Shown here: piece after piece, positions 7,765-17,256 of the stretch
Layout: every line of letters starts with the position of its first letter
How positions within the stretch are numbered: position 1 is the first letter of the stretch
Origin: Marinimicrobium locisalis
Lineage (GTDB): Bacteria > Pseudomonadota > Gammaproteobacteria > Pseudomonadales > Cellvibrionaceae
Direction: 5' to 3'
DNA: 64,000 nt
NCBI RefSeq assembly: GCF_039822625.1
Contig: NZ_JBDLLG010000004.1
Span: 1 to 64,000, forward strand
Translations under genes and position numbers: made by a program
The notes under the pieces: model-generated
What the model was told of the DNA's origin: nothing
Database searches by the model: none
Seen by the model: the letters and a program-made list of their open reading frames with translations, nothing else

Positions 7765-10700
7765 GGGACCCCCCGCCGGCGATGGTTCCGGCACGCTCCT
7801 GGGCTTCGTCCAATTCAAGGAGCAAGTTCTGTATTACCTCGGCGTAAGCGCCAGGTTTTTTCCAAAAGCCCCGCTGCATGGCCTCCAATAACCGCTCTGC
7901 CATATCTTCCAGAGCCGATACGTTGTACTCCCTTAAGAACTGTTGATTGACCGGGTCGGTCAGCAGCGCGTCGGTCACCTGCTCGTATTGGTAATCGGCA
8001 ATCAGATCGGTTGTCGCATCGTAGCCAAACACGGCGTCCACTGTGGCCGCCATTTCAAAGCCCCCCTTGTAGCCGTGTTCACGCATGGCCGTTATCCACT
8101 TCGGGTTCAGCACCCGCGACCTGACGACCCGGTTAATTTCTTCGTTGAGCGTGCGAATGCGTGGCTGAGCGGGGTTGGCGTGGTCAGCGTGAAAGGTCGT
8201 GGGCATGGCGCCACTGAGGCTATGGGTGGCATTGGCCATACCGCCCTGAAAGGCGAAATAGGTATTGGAGTCCAGAATATCGTGTTCCCGGTTGTCCTGG
8301 TTGTGGAGGACGGAATCCAAACCGGCCAGCCGGTGTTCAAAGTCCGCCCGAGCCGAGACGCCGTATTCGCCGACCTGACCATAGGCATAGGCACCGGCTT
8401 GAATATAGGCTTCCGCCAGATCATCCCTGGACTGCCAACTACGCTTCTCCAGGGGGCGATTAAGACCGGCCCCGTAATCTCCCGGCCGGCTGCCAAATAC
8501 GCGGTAGCTCGCCTGACGCTTGGCCTCGATATCGGAAAGCCCCTGTTGTTCAAGTTGTGCCTGGCGTGCCAGCACCGCATTGCGGATGGTGTTCTCCTGG
8601 CCAGGCTCTTCATACTCCACCAGGGCCTGGACGGCGGCATCAAACAAACGGATGACGTTGGGAAAGGCATCGCGGAAGAAGCCGGACACGCGCAAGGTCA
8701 CATCCACCCGTGGGCGGTCAAGCAACATGGTGGGAATAACCTCCACATCCACCACCCTCTGAGAGCCCTGGGACCATACCGGCTTAACGCCCATCAATGC
8801 CAACGCCTGAGCGATATCGTCACCGCCGGTGCGCATCACCGCCGTGCCCCAAATTGATAAACCCAGGCTTTTGGGAAAGTCCCCGTTATCTTGCAAGTAG
8901 CGCTCGATAAATGCCTGGGCGGATTTCTTGCCCAGGGTCCAGGCGGCGGGCGAAGGAATGGCCCGGTTATCGACCGTGAAAAAGTTTCGCCCGGTAGGCA
9001 GCGTATCCAGGCGCCCGCGAGTGGGGGCGCCGCTCGGGCCGGGGGGAATAAAATAGCCACTCAAACCATCAAGCAGTGATTGTATTTCCATGTAGGCGCC
9101 CCGCTTTAGGGCCGCCAAAACGGTGTGGCGAGCGTAACGACATTGCTCAGCCGTAGCTGGGTAGGCAGCGGCGAGCGCCTCACTCACCTCGCTTTGTACG
9201 TCAACCTGTACCACGTGCTCCCGCACGATCTGGTGTGCCAATGTTTCCAGGCGTTCACGGGTATCAGCACCACTGCGCCAGGGCGTGTCACTGAGGCGTT
9301 GCAAGGCCTCGGGGCGAGGCCCTTCCCAAGGCTCTGCCCCGAGAGCCAATGGGTCAAAACACTTTCCGCCACCCTGTTCCACAGGGGCGAGGCGAAGGTC
9401 CGCCGCAAGGTTATGCAAAATACCGCAATAGGCCGGCTCACTACCGCGCGGCAGTCGCAACATCGCCACCAGGGTGCCGGCGAGCTTGTCTTCTTCGGGG
9501 AGCACGCCCAGCACGTGTAAGCCATGCCTGATTTGCGATTCTTTAATATCGCAAAGGTAGGCATCCAACTCGTTGAGAAGTGCCTCATCCCCCTCCTCGG
9601 CGTTGACCGGGGCGCCTTGGTTCAGTTCTTGGTCAATGCCACTCTGGCGTAGATGATCGAGGATCGACTGACGCAATAGTGCTTCGCGGCGGGGGTCCAT
9701 CCCCAGCGCCTGATAGTATTCATCCGTTAGAGACTCCAGCTCCGCCATGGCGCCGTAGAGCTCGGCTCGCGCCATGGGCGGCATGAGGTGGTCGACAATG
9801 ACTGCCTGGGTGCGGCGCTTTGCCTGTGCGCCTTCGCCCGGGTCATTGACAATGAACGGATAAAACAGAGGCAAGGGGCCGAGCACAATGTCTGGCCAAC
9901 ATTCGGCGGACAAGGCTGTACTCTTGCCCGGCAGCCATTCCAGGTTGCCGTGCTTGCCCACGTGGACCACCGCGTCCACGCGGTAGTGCTCGCGCAACCA
10001 GAGATAAAAGGCCAGGTAGCTGTGCGGCGGCGCCAGTTCCGTATCGTGATAGGTCGCTGTCGGGTTCTCGCCCAAGTCCCTGTCAGGCTGAATCCCGACA
10101 AACGTCTCACCCAGGCGAATCCCGGCAATCATCAGCCGACCGCCCCGACATTTGGGGTCTTGGCGGGGATGCCCCCAGCGCGACCACACCGTTTGCTGCA
10201 GTGCCAGTGGCAGAGTTTGAAACCAGGCGAGGTAATCGTCGAGCGCAATACTTTGGGCACAGGGGCGCTGAGCCGTGTTATTGGGGTCATTGGTGACCAC
10301 TGCCTGCAAAGCCGCAATCAGTCCGCCGCCGTCCATCGGTATATCGGCCACCGGATAACCCGAGGCTTTCAAACTCTGCAGAATCTTTACGGTGGAGGCC
10401 GGCGTATCCAGTCCCACACCATTACCAATTCGTCCATCGCGGTTGGGATAGTTGGCCAGAATAAGCGCCAGGCGTTTCTTAGCATTAGGGATATGGCGAA
10501 GCACGCAAAACCGTCGAGCCAGTTCGGCCACGAAATCCGCCCGTTCCGGATTCAGCTGATGGCGGATAATCGAGAGTTGGCAAAGCTCGCTATAGTGAGC
10601 TTCCGTTTTAAAACCCACGGCACGAGTGATTACACGGCCATCCATTTCCGGCAGAACCACTTGCATCGCCACGTCCCGGCTACGCAAACCGCCGGGCTGA

Positions 10701-11647
10701 TTCTGCCAATCCTCTTCGGTACTACTGGATAGAATCGCTTGCAGTACCACGGGGGCGCCCACAAAGGCGCTCTCGCTTTCCAGGCTCGACAAGGCGTCCA
10801 CATCCCCGGGAGAACGGTTGATCGAAAACCCTGTGGTATTGACGACTAAGACCGCGCCTGTTTGCTCTATCAGTTCGTTGATGTAAGCCAGGCAGTGTTC
10901 GTCTTTAAGCGAAGCCACGGCCACCGGTAGCGGGCTGATCCCCTTACGGTTCAGAGCCAGGATCAAACCGTCGATAACCTGAGTGTTGGCCCCCTGCAAA
11001 TGGCTGCGGTAGAACACCACAATACACACCGGCTGACCGGGCGACTGAGACGCTCGCCATTGTGCCAGCGTGGTCTCATGAGTACCGCTATCAACGTCGG
11101 GTCGGTAGAGCGACGCTTTGGCGATGGCCTTGGGTTCACGCCAAGCGTAATCCAGTTGCAGACATTGCTCGCCGACAAACCGCAGCAGTTGCTCCGCCCC
11201 GTCGGTGCCGCCTTCGCGCAAATAGCGCCACACCAGCCAGGCCGTCTCAAAGGGCACGGTGGAGGCTTCAAGCAGCCCGTCGTCCGGCTCATCGCAGCCG
11301 GGCACTACAATAAGTTGCCGGCCCGGGGCCGCTTCGGCCCAGGCCAATAGCCGTTCGTAACCATATTCCCAGTAGCCGGTACCGCCCAGCAAAGAAAGAA
11401 TAACCAGAGATGTCTGTTCCAACACCTTGGTTTCATAGAGGTCGTAAGCCGCTGGCTTGAGAAGGTTCATCCAATTGGCCAGCCGCACTGACGGGTAGCC
11501 CTCGCCCAAGCGCTCGACGGCCTGAGCCAATGCGGACAAGCTGCTGTCGGCCGCTGAAAGAATGACGATATCGCCCGGCGTCTGTTGCAGGTCGAGGATG
11601 CCTTCCTCGTCCACGAACCCGCCGGGTTGGGCCGCAAAAAGATGCAT
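7754..11647 (-). CDS. cobN: Cobaltochelatase large subunit CobN
   Basis: The porphyrin/corrin-binding subunit (1297 residues, normal for the family) of the ATP-dependent complex that inserts cobalt into hydrogenobyrinic acid a,c-diamide. CobN/BchH-family segments include HVGKHGNLEWLPGKSTALS, YPNRDGRIGNGVGLDTPAST, PTGRNFFTVDNRAIPSPAAW and SNTYFAFQGGMANATHSLSG. It follows cobW after 2 bases and overlaps cobG. No CobS or CobT gene is present here; the AAA+/VWA protein encoded upstream is the likely energy-coupling partner. Confidence 0.96.
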   Translation of the reverse strand: MHLFAAQPGGFVDEEGILDLQQTPGDIVILSAADSSLSALAQAVERLGEGYPSVRLANWMNLLKPAAYDLYETKVLEQTSLVILSLLGGTGYWEYGYERLLAWAEAAPGRQLIVVPGCDEPDDGLLEASTVPFETAWLVWRYLREGGTDGAEQLLRFVGEQCLQLDYAWREPKAIAKASLYRPDVDSGTHETTLAQWRASQSPGQPVCIVVFYRSHLQGANTQVIDGLILALNRKGISPLPVAVASLKDEHCLAYINELIEQTGAVLVVNTTGFSINRSPGDVDALSSLESESAFVGAPVVLQAILSSSTEEDWQNQPGGLRSRDVAMQVVLPEMDGRVITRAVGFKTEAHYSELCQLSIIRHQLNPERADFVAELARRFCVLRHIPNAKKRLALILANYPNRDGRIGNGVGLDTPASTVKILQSLKASGYPVADIPMDGGGLIAALQAVVTNDPNNTAQRPCAQSIALDDYLAWFQTLPLALQQTVWSRWGHPRQDPKCRGGRLMIAGIRLGETFVGIQPDRDLGENPTATYHDTELAPPHSYLAFYLWLREHYRVDAVVHVGKHGNLEWLPGKSTALSAECWPDIVLGPLPLFYPFIVNDPGEGAQAKRRTQAVIVDHLMPPMARAELYGAMAELESLTDEYYQALGMDPRREALLRQSILDHLRQSGIDQELNQGAPVNAEEGDEALLNELDAYLCDIKESQIRHGLHVLGVLPEEDKLAGTLVAMLRLPRGSEPAYCGILHNLAADLRLAPVEQGGGKCFDPLALGAEPWEGPRPEALQRLSDTPWRSGADTRERLETLAHQIVREHVVQVDVQSEVSEALAAAYPATAEQCRYARHTVLAALKRGAYMEIQSLLDGLSGYFIPPGPSGAPTRGRLDTLPTGRNFFTVDNRAIPSPAAWTLGKKSAQAFIERYLQDNGDFPKSLGLSIWGTAVMRTGGDDIAQALALMGVKPVWSQGSQRVVDVEVIPTMLLDRPRVDVTLRVSGFFRDAFPNVIRLFDAAVQALVEYEEPGQENTIRNAVLARQAQLEQQGLSDIEAKRQASYRVFGSRPGDYGAGLNRPLEKRSWQSRDDLAEAYIQAGAYAYGQVGEYGVSARADFEHRLAGLDSVLHNQDNREHDILDSNTYFAFQGGMANATHSLSGAMPTTFHADHANPAQPRIRTLNEEINRVVRSRVLNPKWITAMREHGYKGGFEMAATVDAVFGYDATTDLIADYQYEQVTDALLTDPVNQQFLREYNVSALEDMAERLLEAMQRGFWKKPGAYAEVIQNLLLELDEAQERAGTIAGGGSHGG

Positions 11648-11649
11648 GG

Positions 11650-12744
11650 CTAGGCCTGCTCCATCTCCGCTTTGGCCAGAGTGGCGTGAACCAAGGCTCG
11701 GTCCAGTTGTTTACCAATAATCACAAGCTGGGTTTGGCGTACCTCGTCTTGCCTCCAAAGTCGATCAAAGTGGCTGTCGAGGCGTTGGCCCACGGCCTGT
11801 ATGACCTGCCGCATCGGCTTGCCCGGCAACGCCGCAAACCCCTTGGCACGGTAGATAGGGTAAGTCTGAAGCAACTCTCGAAGCCCCTGTGCCAGGCGCT
11901 CCGAACTCACCTCCCCGAGGGTCACGACACAAGAGTCGAAATGATCGTGGGCATGGTCGTGGTGCGCCCCCGCCTTGTGGTAACGGTCGTGGTGGTTTTC
12001 AATCAAATCAATCGTTTGCTCGCTGGCGGCAGCGACCCCCATTAGCGCCTTCAACTGGTCCGTGTCTTCTTCCAAGGTATCCTTATCGATAAACAGCGTT
12101 TTAACGGCGGCGGGAACCCGGTTTTGAACAATGCGCTCAACCTCACTCCGCTGTTCGGAATTGAGTAGATCGGTCTTGGTCACAATAACCAGATCGGCCG
12201 ACCCCAGTTGATCGTCCAACAGTTCTTTCAAGCTTGCGTCGTGGTCCAGGTTTTCATCCGCGCGGCGCTGAGCATCGACTTTATCCACATTATCGGCGTA
12301 ACGCCCCTGCGCCACGGCGGGCCCATCCACAAGCGTAATGATGGCATCCACCGTGCAATGTTGGCGGACCTCTGGCCAATTAAAGGCCTGCACCAAAGGT
12401 TTCGGTAAGGCCAGGCCGCTGGTCTCTATAAGGATGTGATCAATGTCCTGGCGGCGTTCCACCAGCTTTTTCATGACGGGGAGAAACTCTTCCTCCACGG
12501 TGCAACAAATGCAGCCGTTGGCCAGCTCATAAATGCCCTCATCCGAATCGGTGGTGCTTTCTTCTTCGCACCCCAGCGAACAGCTGCGCAGCAAGTCCGA
12601 GTCGATATCCTGCTCACCGAACTCGTTCACGATCACGGCAATGCGCTTGCCCGCTGCCTGTTGCAGAATGCTCGCCAAGAGGGTGGTTTTACCGCTACCG
12701 AGAAAACCCGTTACAACGGTGGCGGGAATCTTATTCAACTGCAT
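11650..12744 (-). CDS. cobW: CobW-type metal-binding GTPase
   Basis: COG0523 GTPase believed to deliver metal, here presumably cobalt, during cobalamin synthesis. Seen: P-loop TGFLGSGKTTLLASIL near residue 12, the metal-binding motif NGCICCTVEEEF near residue 75, TKTD as the guanine-specificity motif, and a His-rich stretch HHDRYHKAGAHHDHAHDHFD near residue 255, followed by the C-terminal CobW domain. Length 364 residues. The frame is open to 12915, but MQLNKIPATVV at 12744 fits the family and overlaps cobB by 14 bases. The GTPase could serve zinc instead, but its place between cobB and cobN argues for cobalt. Confidence 0.9.
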   Translation of the reverse strand: MQLNKIPATVVTGFLGSGKTTLLASILQQAAGKRIAVIVNEFGEQDIDSDLLRSCSLGCEEESTTDSDEGIYELANGCICCTVEEEFLPVMKKLVERRQDIDHILIETSGLALPKPLVQAFNWPEVRQHCTVDAIITLVDGPAVAQGRYADNVDKVDAQRRADENLDHDASLKELLDDQLGSADLVIVTKTDLLNSEQRSEVERIVQNRVPAAVKTLFIDKDTLEEDTDQLKALMGVAAASEQTIDLIENHHDRYHKAGAHHDHAHDHFDSCVVTLGEVSSERLAQGLRELLQTYPIYRAKGFAALPGKPMRQVIQAVGQRLDSHFDRLWRQDEVRQTQLVIIGKQLDRALVHATLAKAEMEQA

Positions 12745-14125
12745 CGAACAGGCTCCTTGAGTCACTTTGGTCGCCGGTTTGCCGTGGCGTCGGGGAGAAA
12801 AGCCTGGCCACCGCGGCGGGATTGTTGGGAAAAAACAGATGAAGGTAAGTAGCGGTGAGGCGGCGCGCCCGATAGATAGGTTCGCCGGGGGCCGGGTGCC
12901 GCTGCCGCTTCCCATGGGCTATAGGCTCGGGCGTTCCTTCGCTTCTCGAGCGATGGTGAGCATGCGCCCGCACAGGTCCTTCCGGCAAGGGAGCGGTTTG
13001 CATACCCTGACATCCCCGGCGCCCGCGCATGGCGCCCTCCCCCGGTAGCAGACCCAACATTTCATGAGTCTGACCGTTGCAGTCCGTTAGCGCTTCCAGG
13101 CAGTACAGCAAGCCGCCGCATTCGGCAAGAATAGGCTTCCCGGCGACAAAGAAACCGCGAAGCGCCGCTTTCATGCCACGGTTCTCGGCCAGCGACTGGG
13201 CGTAGAGTTCGGGGTAACCACCGGGTAGCCACAATGCGTCACAATCCGGGAGGCGATTGCCCTCAAGGGGGGAGAAGTAACACAGCTGCGCGCCCATTTG
13301 TTGCAAGAGATCGAGATTGGCCTGATAAATAAAGCTGAAAGCGGCATCCCGGGCGACACCGACCGTTGTGCCGGCCAGGGAGGGCAGCTCGACCAGGGGC
13401 TCATCAAGCGGCGCTTCAAATACGACGGGAGCCAACCCCAACAACGCATCGCCTAGCCCCTCGGAGGCCAGCGCTTGCGCTCCGGCCTCAAACCGGAGCT
13501 CCAGATCATCACGCACCTCTGAAGCCTGCACCAGGCCCAGGTGCCGCTCGGGTAAGGCCAAGTTCGGATCGCGGGGCACGGCCGCTAACAGTGGTAAGTC
13601 ATCGGGCATGGCCCCTTCAATTAGCTCCCGGTGACGGGACGAGGCACAAGCATTGGCAACCAGACCGGCAATGGTAACGTCCTCGCGAAAGTGTGCGATG
13701 CCCGAGGCAAGTGCAGCGACCGTTTGGGCCATTCCTTTGACGTCCATCACAAGCAGCATGGGCAGACCGAACCGGGCAGCCAAGTCGGCACTCGACGGCT
13801 CGCCGTCAAACACACCCATGACTCCTTCCACCAGAATCACATCTGCGGTACAAGCGGCTTCAAAAAGCCGGCGCCGACAATACGCCTCACCCGCCATCCA
13901 AAGGTCGAGCTGCTCCACCGGGTACCCGGAGGCTTGGGCCAGTATCTGCGGATCCAAGTAATCCGGTCCGGTTTTGAACACTCGTACCACTTTGCCCTGG
14001 TTATGGAGCAGGCGCGCCAAGGCGGCGGTGATGGTGGTTTTCCCCTGGCCGGAAGCCGGCGCCGCGATGATCACCGCGGGGCAGCTGACCGTTTGAGCGG
14101 TGCCGGTTTTACGGAGGAGGTTCAT
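12731..14125 (-). CDS. cobB: Hydrogenobyrinic acid a,c-diamide synthase CobB
   Basis: Glutamine-dependent enzyme that amidates the a and c side chains of hydrogenobyrinate (464 residues). The N-terminal dethiobiotin-synthetase-like ATPase has IIAAPASGQGKTTITAAL and FKTGPDYLDPQILAQASG. VEGVMGVFDGEPSSADLA follows. The C-terminal class I glutamine amidotransferase-like part has LPGGYPELYAQSLAEN and the nucleophile segment ILAECGGLLYCLEAL, ending with a TYLHLFF segment. Start and upstream stop overlap by one base (TGATG). Confidence 0.94.
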   Translation of the reverse strand: MNLLRKTGTAQTVSCPAVIIAAPASGQGKTTITAALARLLHNQGKVVRVFKTGPDYLDPQILAQASGYPVEQLDLWMAGEAYCRRRLFEAACTADVILVEGVMGVFDGEPSSADLAARFGLPMLLVMDVKGMAQTVAALASGIAHFREDVTIAGLVANACASSRHRELIEGAMPDDLPLLAAVPRDPNLALPERHLGLVQASEVRDDLELRFEAGAQALASEGLGDALLGLAPVVFEAPLDEPLVELPSLAGTTVGVARDAAFSFIYQANLDLLQQMGAQLCYFSPLEGNRLPDCDALWLPGGYPELYAQSLAENRGMKAALRGFFVAGKPILAECGGLLYCLEALTDCNGQTHEMLGLLPGEGAMRGRRGCQGMQTAPLPEGPVRAHAHHRSRSEGTPEPIAHGKRQRHPAPGEPIYRARRLTATYLHLFFPNNPAAVARLFSPTPRQTGDQSDSRSLFDAVE

Positions 14126-15903
14126 CAGGCTTTCACTCCCATGGCGGCCCCGGTCAAGTAGTCGGCACCGAGTTGTTGCGCAATTTGTTGGGCCCGCCCG
14201 CGCTTGATCGGCCCCTTTTCCACATCCACCACCACACAGTCACCAAGAGGTGGCAAGCCGGTCAGGGACTGGCGCGTGCGGCCATCGGTTATCAAATAGG
14301 TTTTCACCCTGAGTCCACGCTCGCGGTTTTGCCACTGATGGATCAGCCGGGATGCTCGAGTCAGGGCTTCCCGCAAAGGGGTACCGCCACCTCCGCTGAG
14401 AGCGTCCAGTCGTGAAATCAAACTCTTGGGCGCACGGCAACGTTGCAGCAGCGGTGTGACTCGGTCATTGCCAAAACCCAGCACCGCCATTTGGTCGCGC
14501 TTGCCATAGGCCAAAGTCGCCAGGGCCTGAACCAAGCCTTTGGCCTGGCCGAGAAGGCGCCCGCCAAGGGTGGAGCCCGAGGTATCCAATAATACGAAAT
14601 GCACCGTGGGCTGGCCGGCGCGCTTCTTTTGAAAGCGAAGCGTGGTTAACGGCCATAGGCCCCGGTTAGCCACCAGGGTCGCAAACCAGTTTGGCTTTTC
14701 GGAGCCCGCTAAGTGGGAGCGTCGCCCTGCCTGGAAGCCTTTGCGTTTATTGCCGGCGTCGGACACTGCGCTTTGCATCCGCCGCGACAGCGTCCGTTTT
14801 AACGGTGATGCATTCCCGTCAAGCCCATGGACGTCATGATCAAGGGGGCGTGTTTCCTCGGCCATGGGCGGCATGGCGCCCCATTGACCTTGAGCGGATG
14901 AACCTTCCGAGGCATTAGTGGCTTGCTCGTTACGGCCATTAAGCGCTTGGCTGCCCGCCAACTCGGAACTGCCGGCACGCGGCGCCCCCGATGGGCCTTG
15001 GGGCGGAGGCGGGGGAAAGTCTGGCGGTTCAACCGACCTCTTGCGCCGATGGGCCAGCACCCATTCAGCCACGGCCTCCAGATCTTCCCGCTCAATGCGA
15101 TCACCTCCCCTCCATGCCGCGTGAGCCTGGGCGGCCCGGTGCCAGCTCACATCCGCTCGTAAGCCCTCCACTTGGGCCGCTTCGCATGCCTCGGCGATGT
15201 ACTGGTACACCCACGGGTCGGCAACAACGTTTGGCAATAACGATTGCGCCGTGCGAATGCGCTCCGTTAGCGCTTCCTGTTGGGGCGCAACGCTCGCACA
15301 ATAACCCACTGGGTCGCGTTCAAATGCCTCGCACTGTTGGATGACCGCGACACGCTGTTCCCTGGGAATGGTGGGTGCCAGCTCCACGCACAAACCAAAC
15401 CGGTCTAGCAACTGCGGGCGCAAATCACCCTCATCCGGGTTCATCGTCCCGATAAGCCTAAACCGGGCGCTGTGACTATGGCTAATACCGTCACGCTCAA
15501 CCACATTTACCCCGCGCGCGGCGGTGTCCAACAACAGGTCGACCAGGTTGTCCGGCAACAAGTTGACTTCATCCACATACAGCACGCCGCCGTCGGCGGC
15601 GGCAAACAAGCCCGGCCGAAAAGCGGTTTCTTTATGGGTTAACACCTGCTGAAGGTCCAGGCTGCCCACTAGGCGGTCCTCCGTTGTGCTCAAGGGGAGG
15701 TTCACAAACGGAACCGCTTTTTCCTCCCCTGCCGGGATAACAGCCGCAAGCCCCCGGGCGAGCGTCGACTTGGCACTACCCCGTGGGCCTGAAATAACAA
15801 CGCCGCCAATTCGTGGGTTGATGGCATTGAGCACCAACGCGGTTTTCAGCGGCTCCTGCCCAACAATGGCCGTAAACGGGAATTCAGGCTGTTGCTCGCT
15901 CAT
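14125..15903 (-). CDS. ChlI/ChlD-type chelatase subunit (AAA+ ATPase fused to VWA domain)
   Basis: A single 592-residue protein joins the two accessory subunits of magnesium/cobalt chelatases. Residues 1-330 are an AAA+ module (AIVGQEPLKTALVLNAINP, P-loop GPRGSAKSTLARGL, Walker B VLYVDEVNLLPDNLVDLLLD). A proline-rich linker with PPPPPQGPSGAP follows, and residues 400-592 are a von Willebrand A domain with a metal-ion-dependent adhesion site (LLDTSGSTLGG, then GGGGTPLREAL). Position between cbtA and cobB suggests that it powers cobalt insertion by CobN in place of CobS and CobT. This is inference from context, since the family also serves magnesium. The start overlaps the end of cbtA by 20 bases. 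Confidence 0.88.
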   Translation of the reverse strand: MSEQQPEFPFTAIVGQEPLKTALVLNAINPRIGGVVISGPRGSAKSTLARGLAAVIPAGEEKAVPFVNLPLSTTEDRLVGSLDLQQVLTHKETAFRPGLFAAADGGVLYVDEVNLLPDNLVDLLLDTAARGVNVVERDGISHSHSARFRLIGTMNPDEGDLRPQLLDRFGLCVELAPTIPREQRVAVIQQCEAFERDPVGYCASVAPQQEALTERIRTAQSLLPNVVADPWVYQYIAEACEAAQVEGLRADVSWHRAAQAHAAWRGGDRIEREDLEAVAEWVLAHRRKRSVEPPDFPPPPPQGPSGAPRAGSSELAGSQALNGRNEQATNASEGSSAQGQWGAMPPMAEETRPLDHDVHGLDGNASPLKRTLSRRMQSAVSDAGNKRKGFQAGRRSHLAGSEKPNWFATLVANRGLWPLTTLRFQKKRAGQPTVHFVLLDTSGSTLGGRLLGQAKGLVQALATLAYGKRDQMAVLGFGNDRVTPLLQRCRAPKSLISRLDALSGGGGTPLREALTRASRLIHQWQNRERGLRVKTYLITDGRTRQSLTGLPPLGDCVVVDVEKGPIKRGRAQQIAQQLGADYLTGAAMGVKA

Positions 15904-16651
15904 GGTGGCTCTGATTGTTCTTGTATAAACGTTGTAGTACCACAGCGCATAGCACGCCGACCGATAACCAGAAAAACAGATTGGTCATCGCTGATACCCA
16001 GATGAAATCGCGGTGCAAAACAGTGAGCGATGCGATGGCTGTCGCGTCGGGGTGATCGAATAGCGGCCCGTTGTGTATGGGGACAAACACATACGGCAGG
16101 CCCATTAACGGCAATGCAAGCGCTTTTATTTTGCCTCGTGCCAGACACAACACGCCCAGCCCAGTGGCGACCGAGAGCACCGAGACAAGCCACCACAGCT
16201 GGCGGGACATCAACCCGGCACTGGCTGTGCCGGGAATTTCCGGAGGCAAACCAATGGCGGGGGCCACGAAAACCGCAAAGTAAGCGCACAGGCCGATAAA
16301 CAAACCGTGGGCCGGCGTCAGCCGTAGTCGGTCTCGAACATACAGTTGATTCATGATCACCAGTAGGATTGCGGAAAAACCCACGGCCGCCAACACATTC
16401 GACAATGCCGTAAAAAGCCAGCGCTCAACCCCGTCCTCGGGCGCCCAGGCACTGCCATCATGATAATGACCCTCACCTTCACCATGAGTATGACCGTGGT
16501 GAGCGTGGGCCACCTCTGCTGAGGATTCATAAGTTTCAAGCTGCTCTGCAGCCAAAAGCGTCGGTGTCACCCCAAGCGCTTGAACCGCCGTAAGCAACAA
16601 ACCGGTCACAACGCCCACCACACAGGCGCCAAAAATTAGCGAACGAAACAT
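15884..16651 (-). CDS. cbtA: Cobalt transporter subunit CbtA
   Basis: Predicted B12-regulated cobalt transporter subunit of 255 residues in the cytoplasmic membrane. About five hydrophobic segments are visible (residues 1-25, 80-102, 113-135, 150-170, 225-245). Between the first two is a His-rich loop, HAHHGHTHGEGEGHYHDG, likely to bind metal. ALPYVFVPIHNGPLFDHPDA-like conserved text appears near residue 185-205. It lies 78 bases downstream of cbtB and overlaps the chelatase ATPase gene. Confidence 0.88.
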   Translation of the reverse strand: MFRSLIFGACVVGVVTGLLLTAVQALGVTPTLLAAEQLETYESSAEVAHAHHGHTHGEGEGHYHDGSAWAPEDGVERWLFTALSNVLAAVGFSAILLVIMNQLYVRDRLRLTPAHGLFIGLCAYFAVFVAPAIGLPPEIPGTASAGLMSRQLWWLVSVLSVATGLGVLCLARGKIKALALPLMGLPYVFVPIHNGPLFDHPDATAIASLTVLHRDFIWVSAMTNLFFWLSVGVLCAVVLQRLYKNNQSHHERATA

Positions 16652-16689
16652 CAGCTTCCCTCAGTTTCTCGTGAATAAAAAGTACTTCC

Positions 16690-16716
16690 CTCTTGGGGCG
16701 GTTACCCCAGAGGAGC
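16690..16716 (-). other. Stem-loop between cbtB and cbtA
   Basis: An imperfect palindrome (CTCtTGGGG, loop, CCCCaGAG) lies in the 78-base gap between the two cobalt transport genes. There is no T-run after it on the minus strand, so it is more likely an mRNA-stability or processing hairpin than a terminator. Confidence 0.3.
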
Positions 16717-16729
16717 TACTCACAGAGAG

Positions 16730-16921
16730 TTAATGACAAGGGAATACGAAACTGTGGCGGGTATCGTGGGCCGCATTGTGCGCGATATCCAGAGGCATAA
16801 ACCCAACGGCAAACAGAATAAGAGCGCCGAAAAGGAGAACCGCCCCTTGTTGTACGAGAGAGGAAATATTGAACAGAGAGGCCGCAGGCCTCGCCTTTGA
16901 AGACGAAACGGTAGTAGACAT
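16730..16921 (-). CDS. cbtB: Cobalt transporter subunit CbtB
   Basis: Small one-helix membrane protein of 63 residues, partner of CbtA. The helix runs QQGAVLLFGALILFAVGFM and is followed by the family's C-terminal His signature HNAAHDTRHSFVFPCH, thought to bind cobalt. The frame is open to 16996, but the extra codons lie in the riboswitch, so MSTTVSSSKARP at 16921 is the start. First gene after the cobalamin riboswitch, so probably the first gene of the cob transcript. Confidence 0.9.
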   Translation of the reverse strand: MSTTVSSSKARPAASLFNISSLVQQGAVLLFGALILFAVGFMPLDIAHNAAHDTRHSFVFPCH

Positions 16922-16968
16922 GTCGATTCCCCGGGTGCCCGCCGCACCGTTGAAGGATGAATGAAACA

Positions 16969-17155
16969 ACAGGCCGGTCTTCGGGCTCAAAGGCAACAGC
17001 GCCGCGATGGCGCCATTAGGCCCTGCACCTTCCCGGCCTTGGCCAGTGGTATAAGCAGGGTTTAACCTTTATTACCGATGCGGGGGCAGCGTTGGGATTG
17101 GCCTGGGGCCTCACCACACTTCCCGATTATCCCCTCACGCGAGGGGCACCTGTCT
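16969..17155 (-). promoter_or_regulatory. Cobalamin riboswitch (AdoCbl element)
   Basis: Read on the minus strand, the leader of cbtB contains the conserved parts of the B12 riboswitch in order: AGGTGCCCC with a GAGGGG partner near the 5' end, the B12 box GCTGCCCCCGCA, a CCACTGGCC segment, GGGAAGGTGC, and the closing GAGCCCGAAGACCGGCCTG. The order and spacing fit the known family. It ends about 47 bases before the cbtB ATG, so control could be of translation or of early termination. The whole leftward cob series follows it. Confidence 0.92.
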
Positions 17156-17166
17156 TTAGAAGGAAT

Positions 17167-17195
17167 ATGCTAAAGCATTGGGTCAAGGACCGCAA
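17167..17195 (-). promoter_or_regulatory. Candidate sigma-70 promoter upstream of the riboswitch
   Basis: On the minus strand TTGCGG (17195-17190) and TAGCAT (17172-17167) are separated by 17 bases and sit just before the 5' end of the riboswitch. The match to consensus is weak (3 of 6 and 4 of 6); the position is what makes it plausible. Confidence 0.3.
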
Positions 17196-17216
17196 TCGCC
17201 TCATGTACTAGCGAGG

Positions 17217-17252
17217 AGGGCCTTGGTGTGGCGAGCGCCCCACCAAGGCCAG
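17217..17252 (-). terminator. Stem-loop after the esterase gene
   Basis: Directly after the esterase stop codon the minus strand has GGCCTTGGTG, a loop of about 10 bases, and a near-complementary CACACCAAGGCC. There is no strong T-run, so termination would be weak or factor-assisted. Confidence 0.45.
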
Positions 17253-17256
17253 CCCT

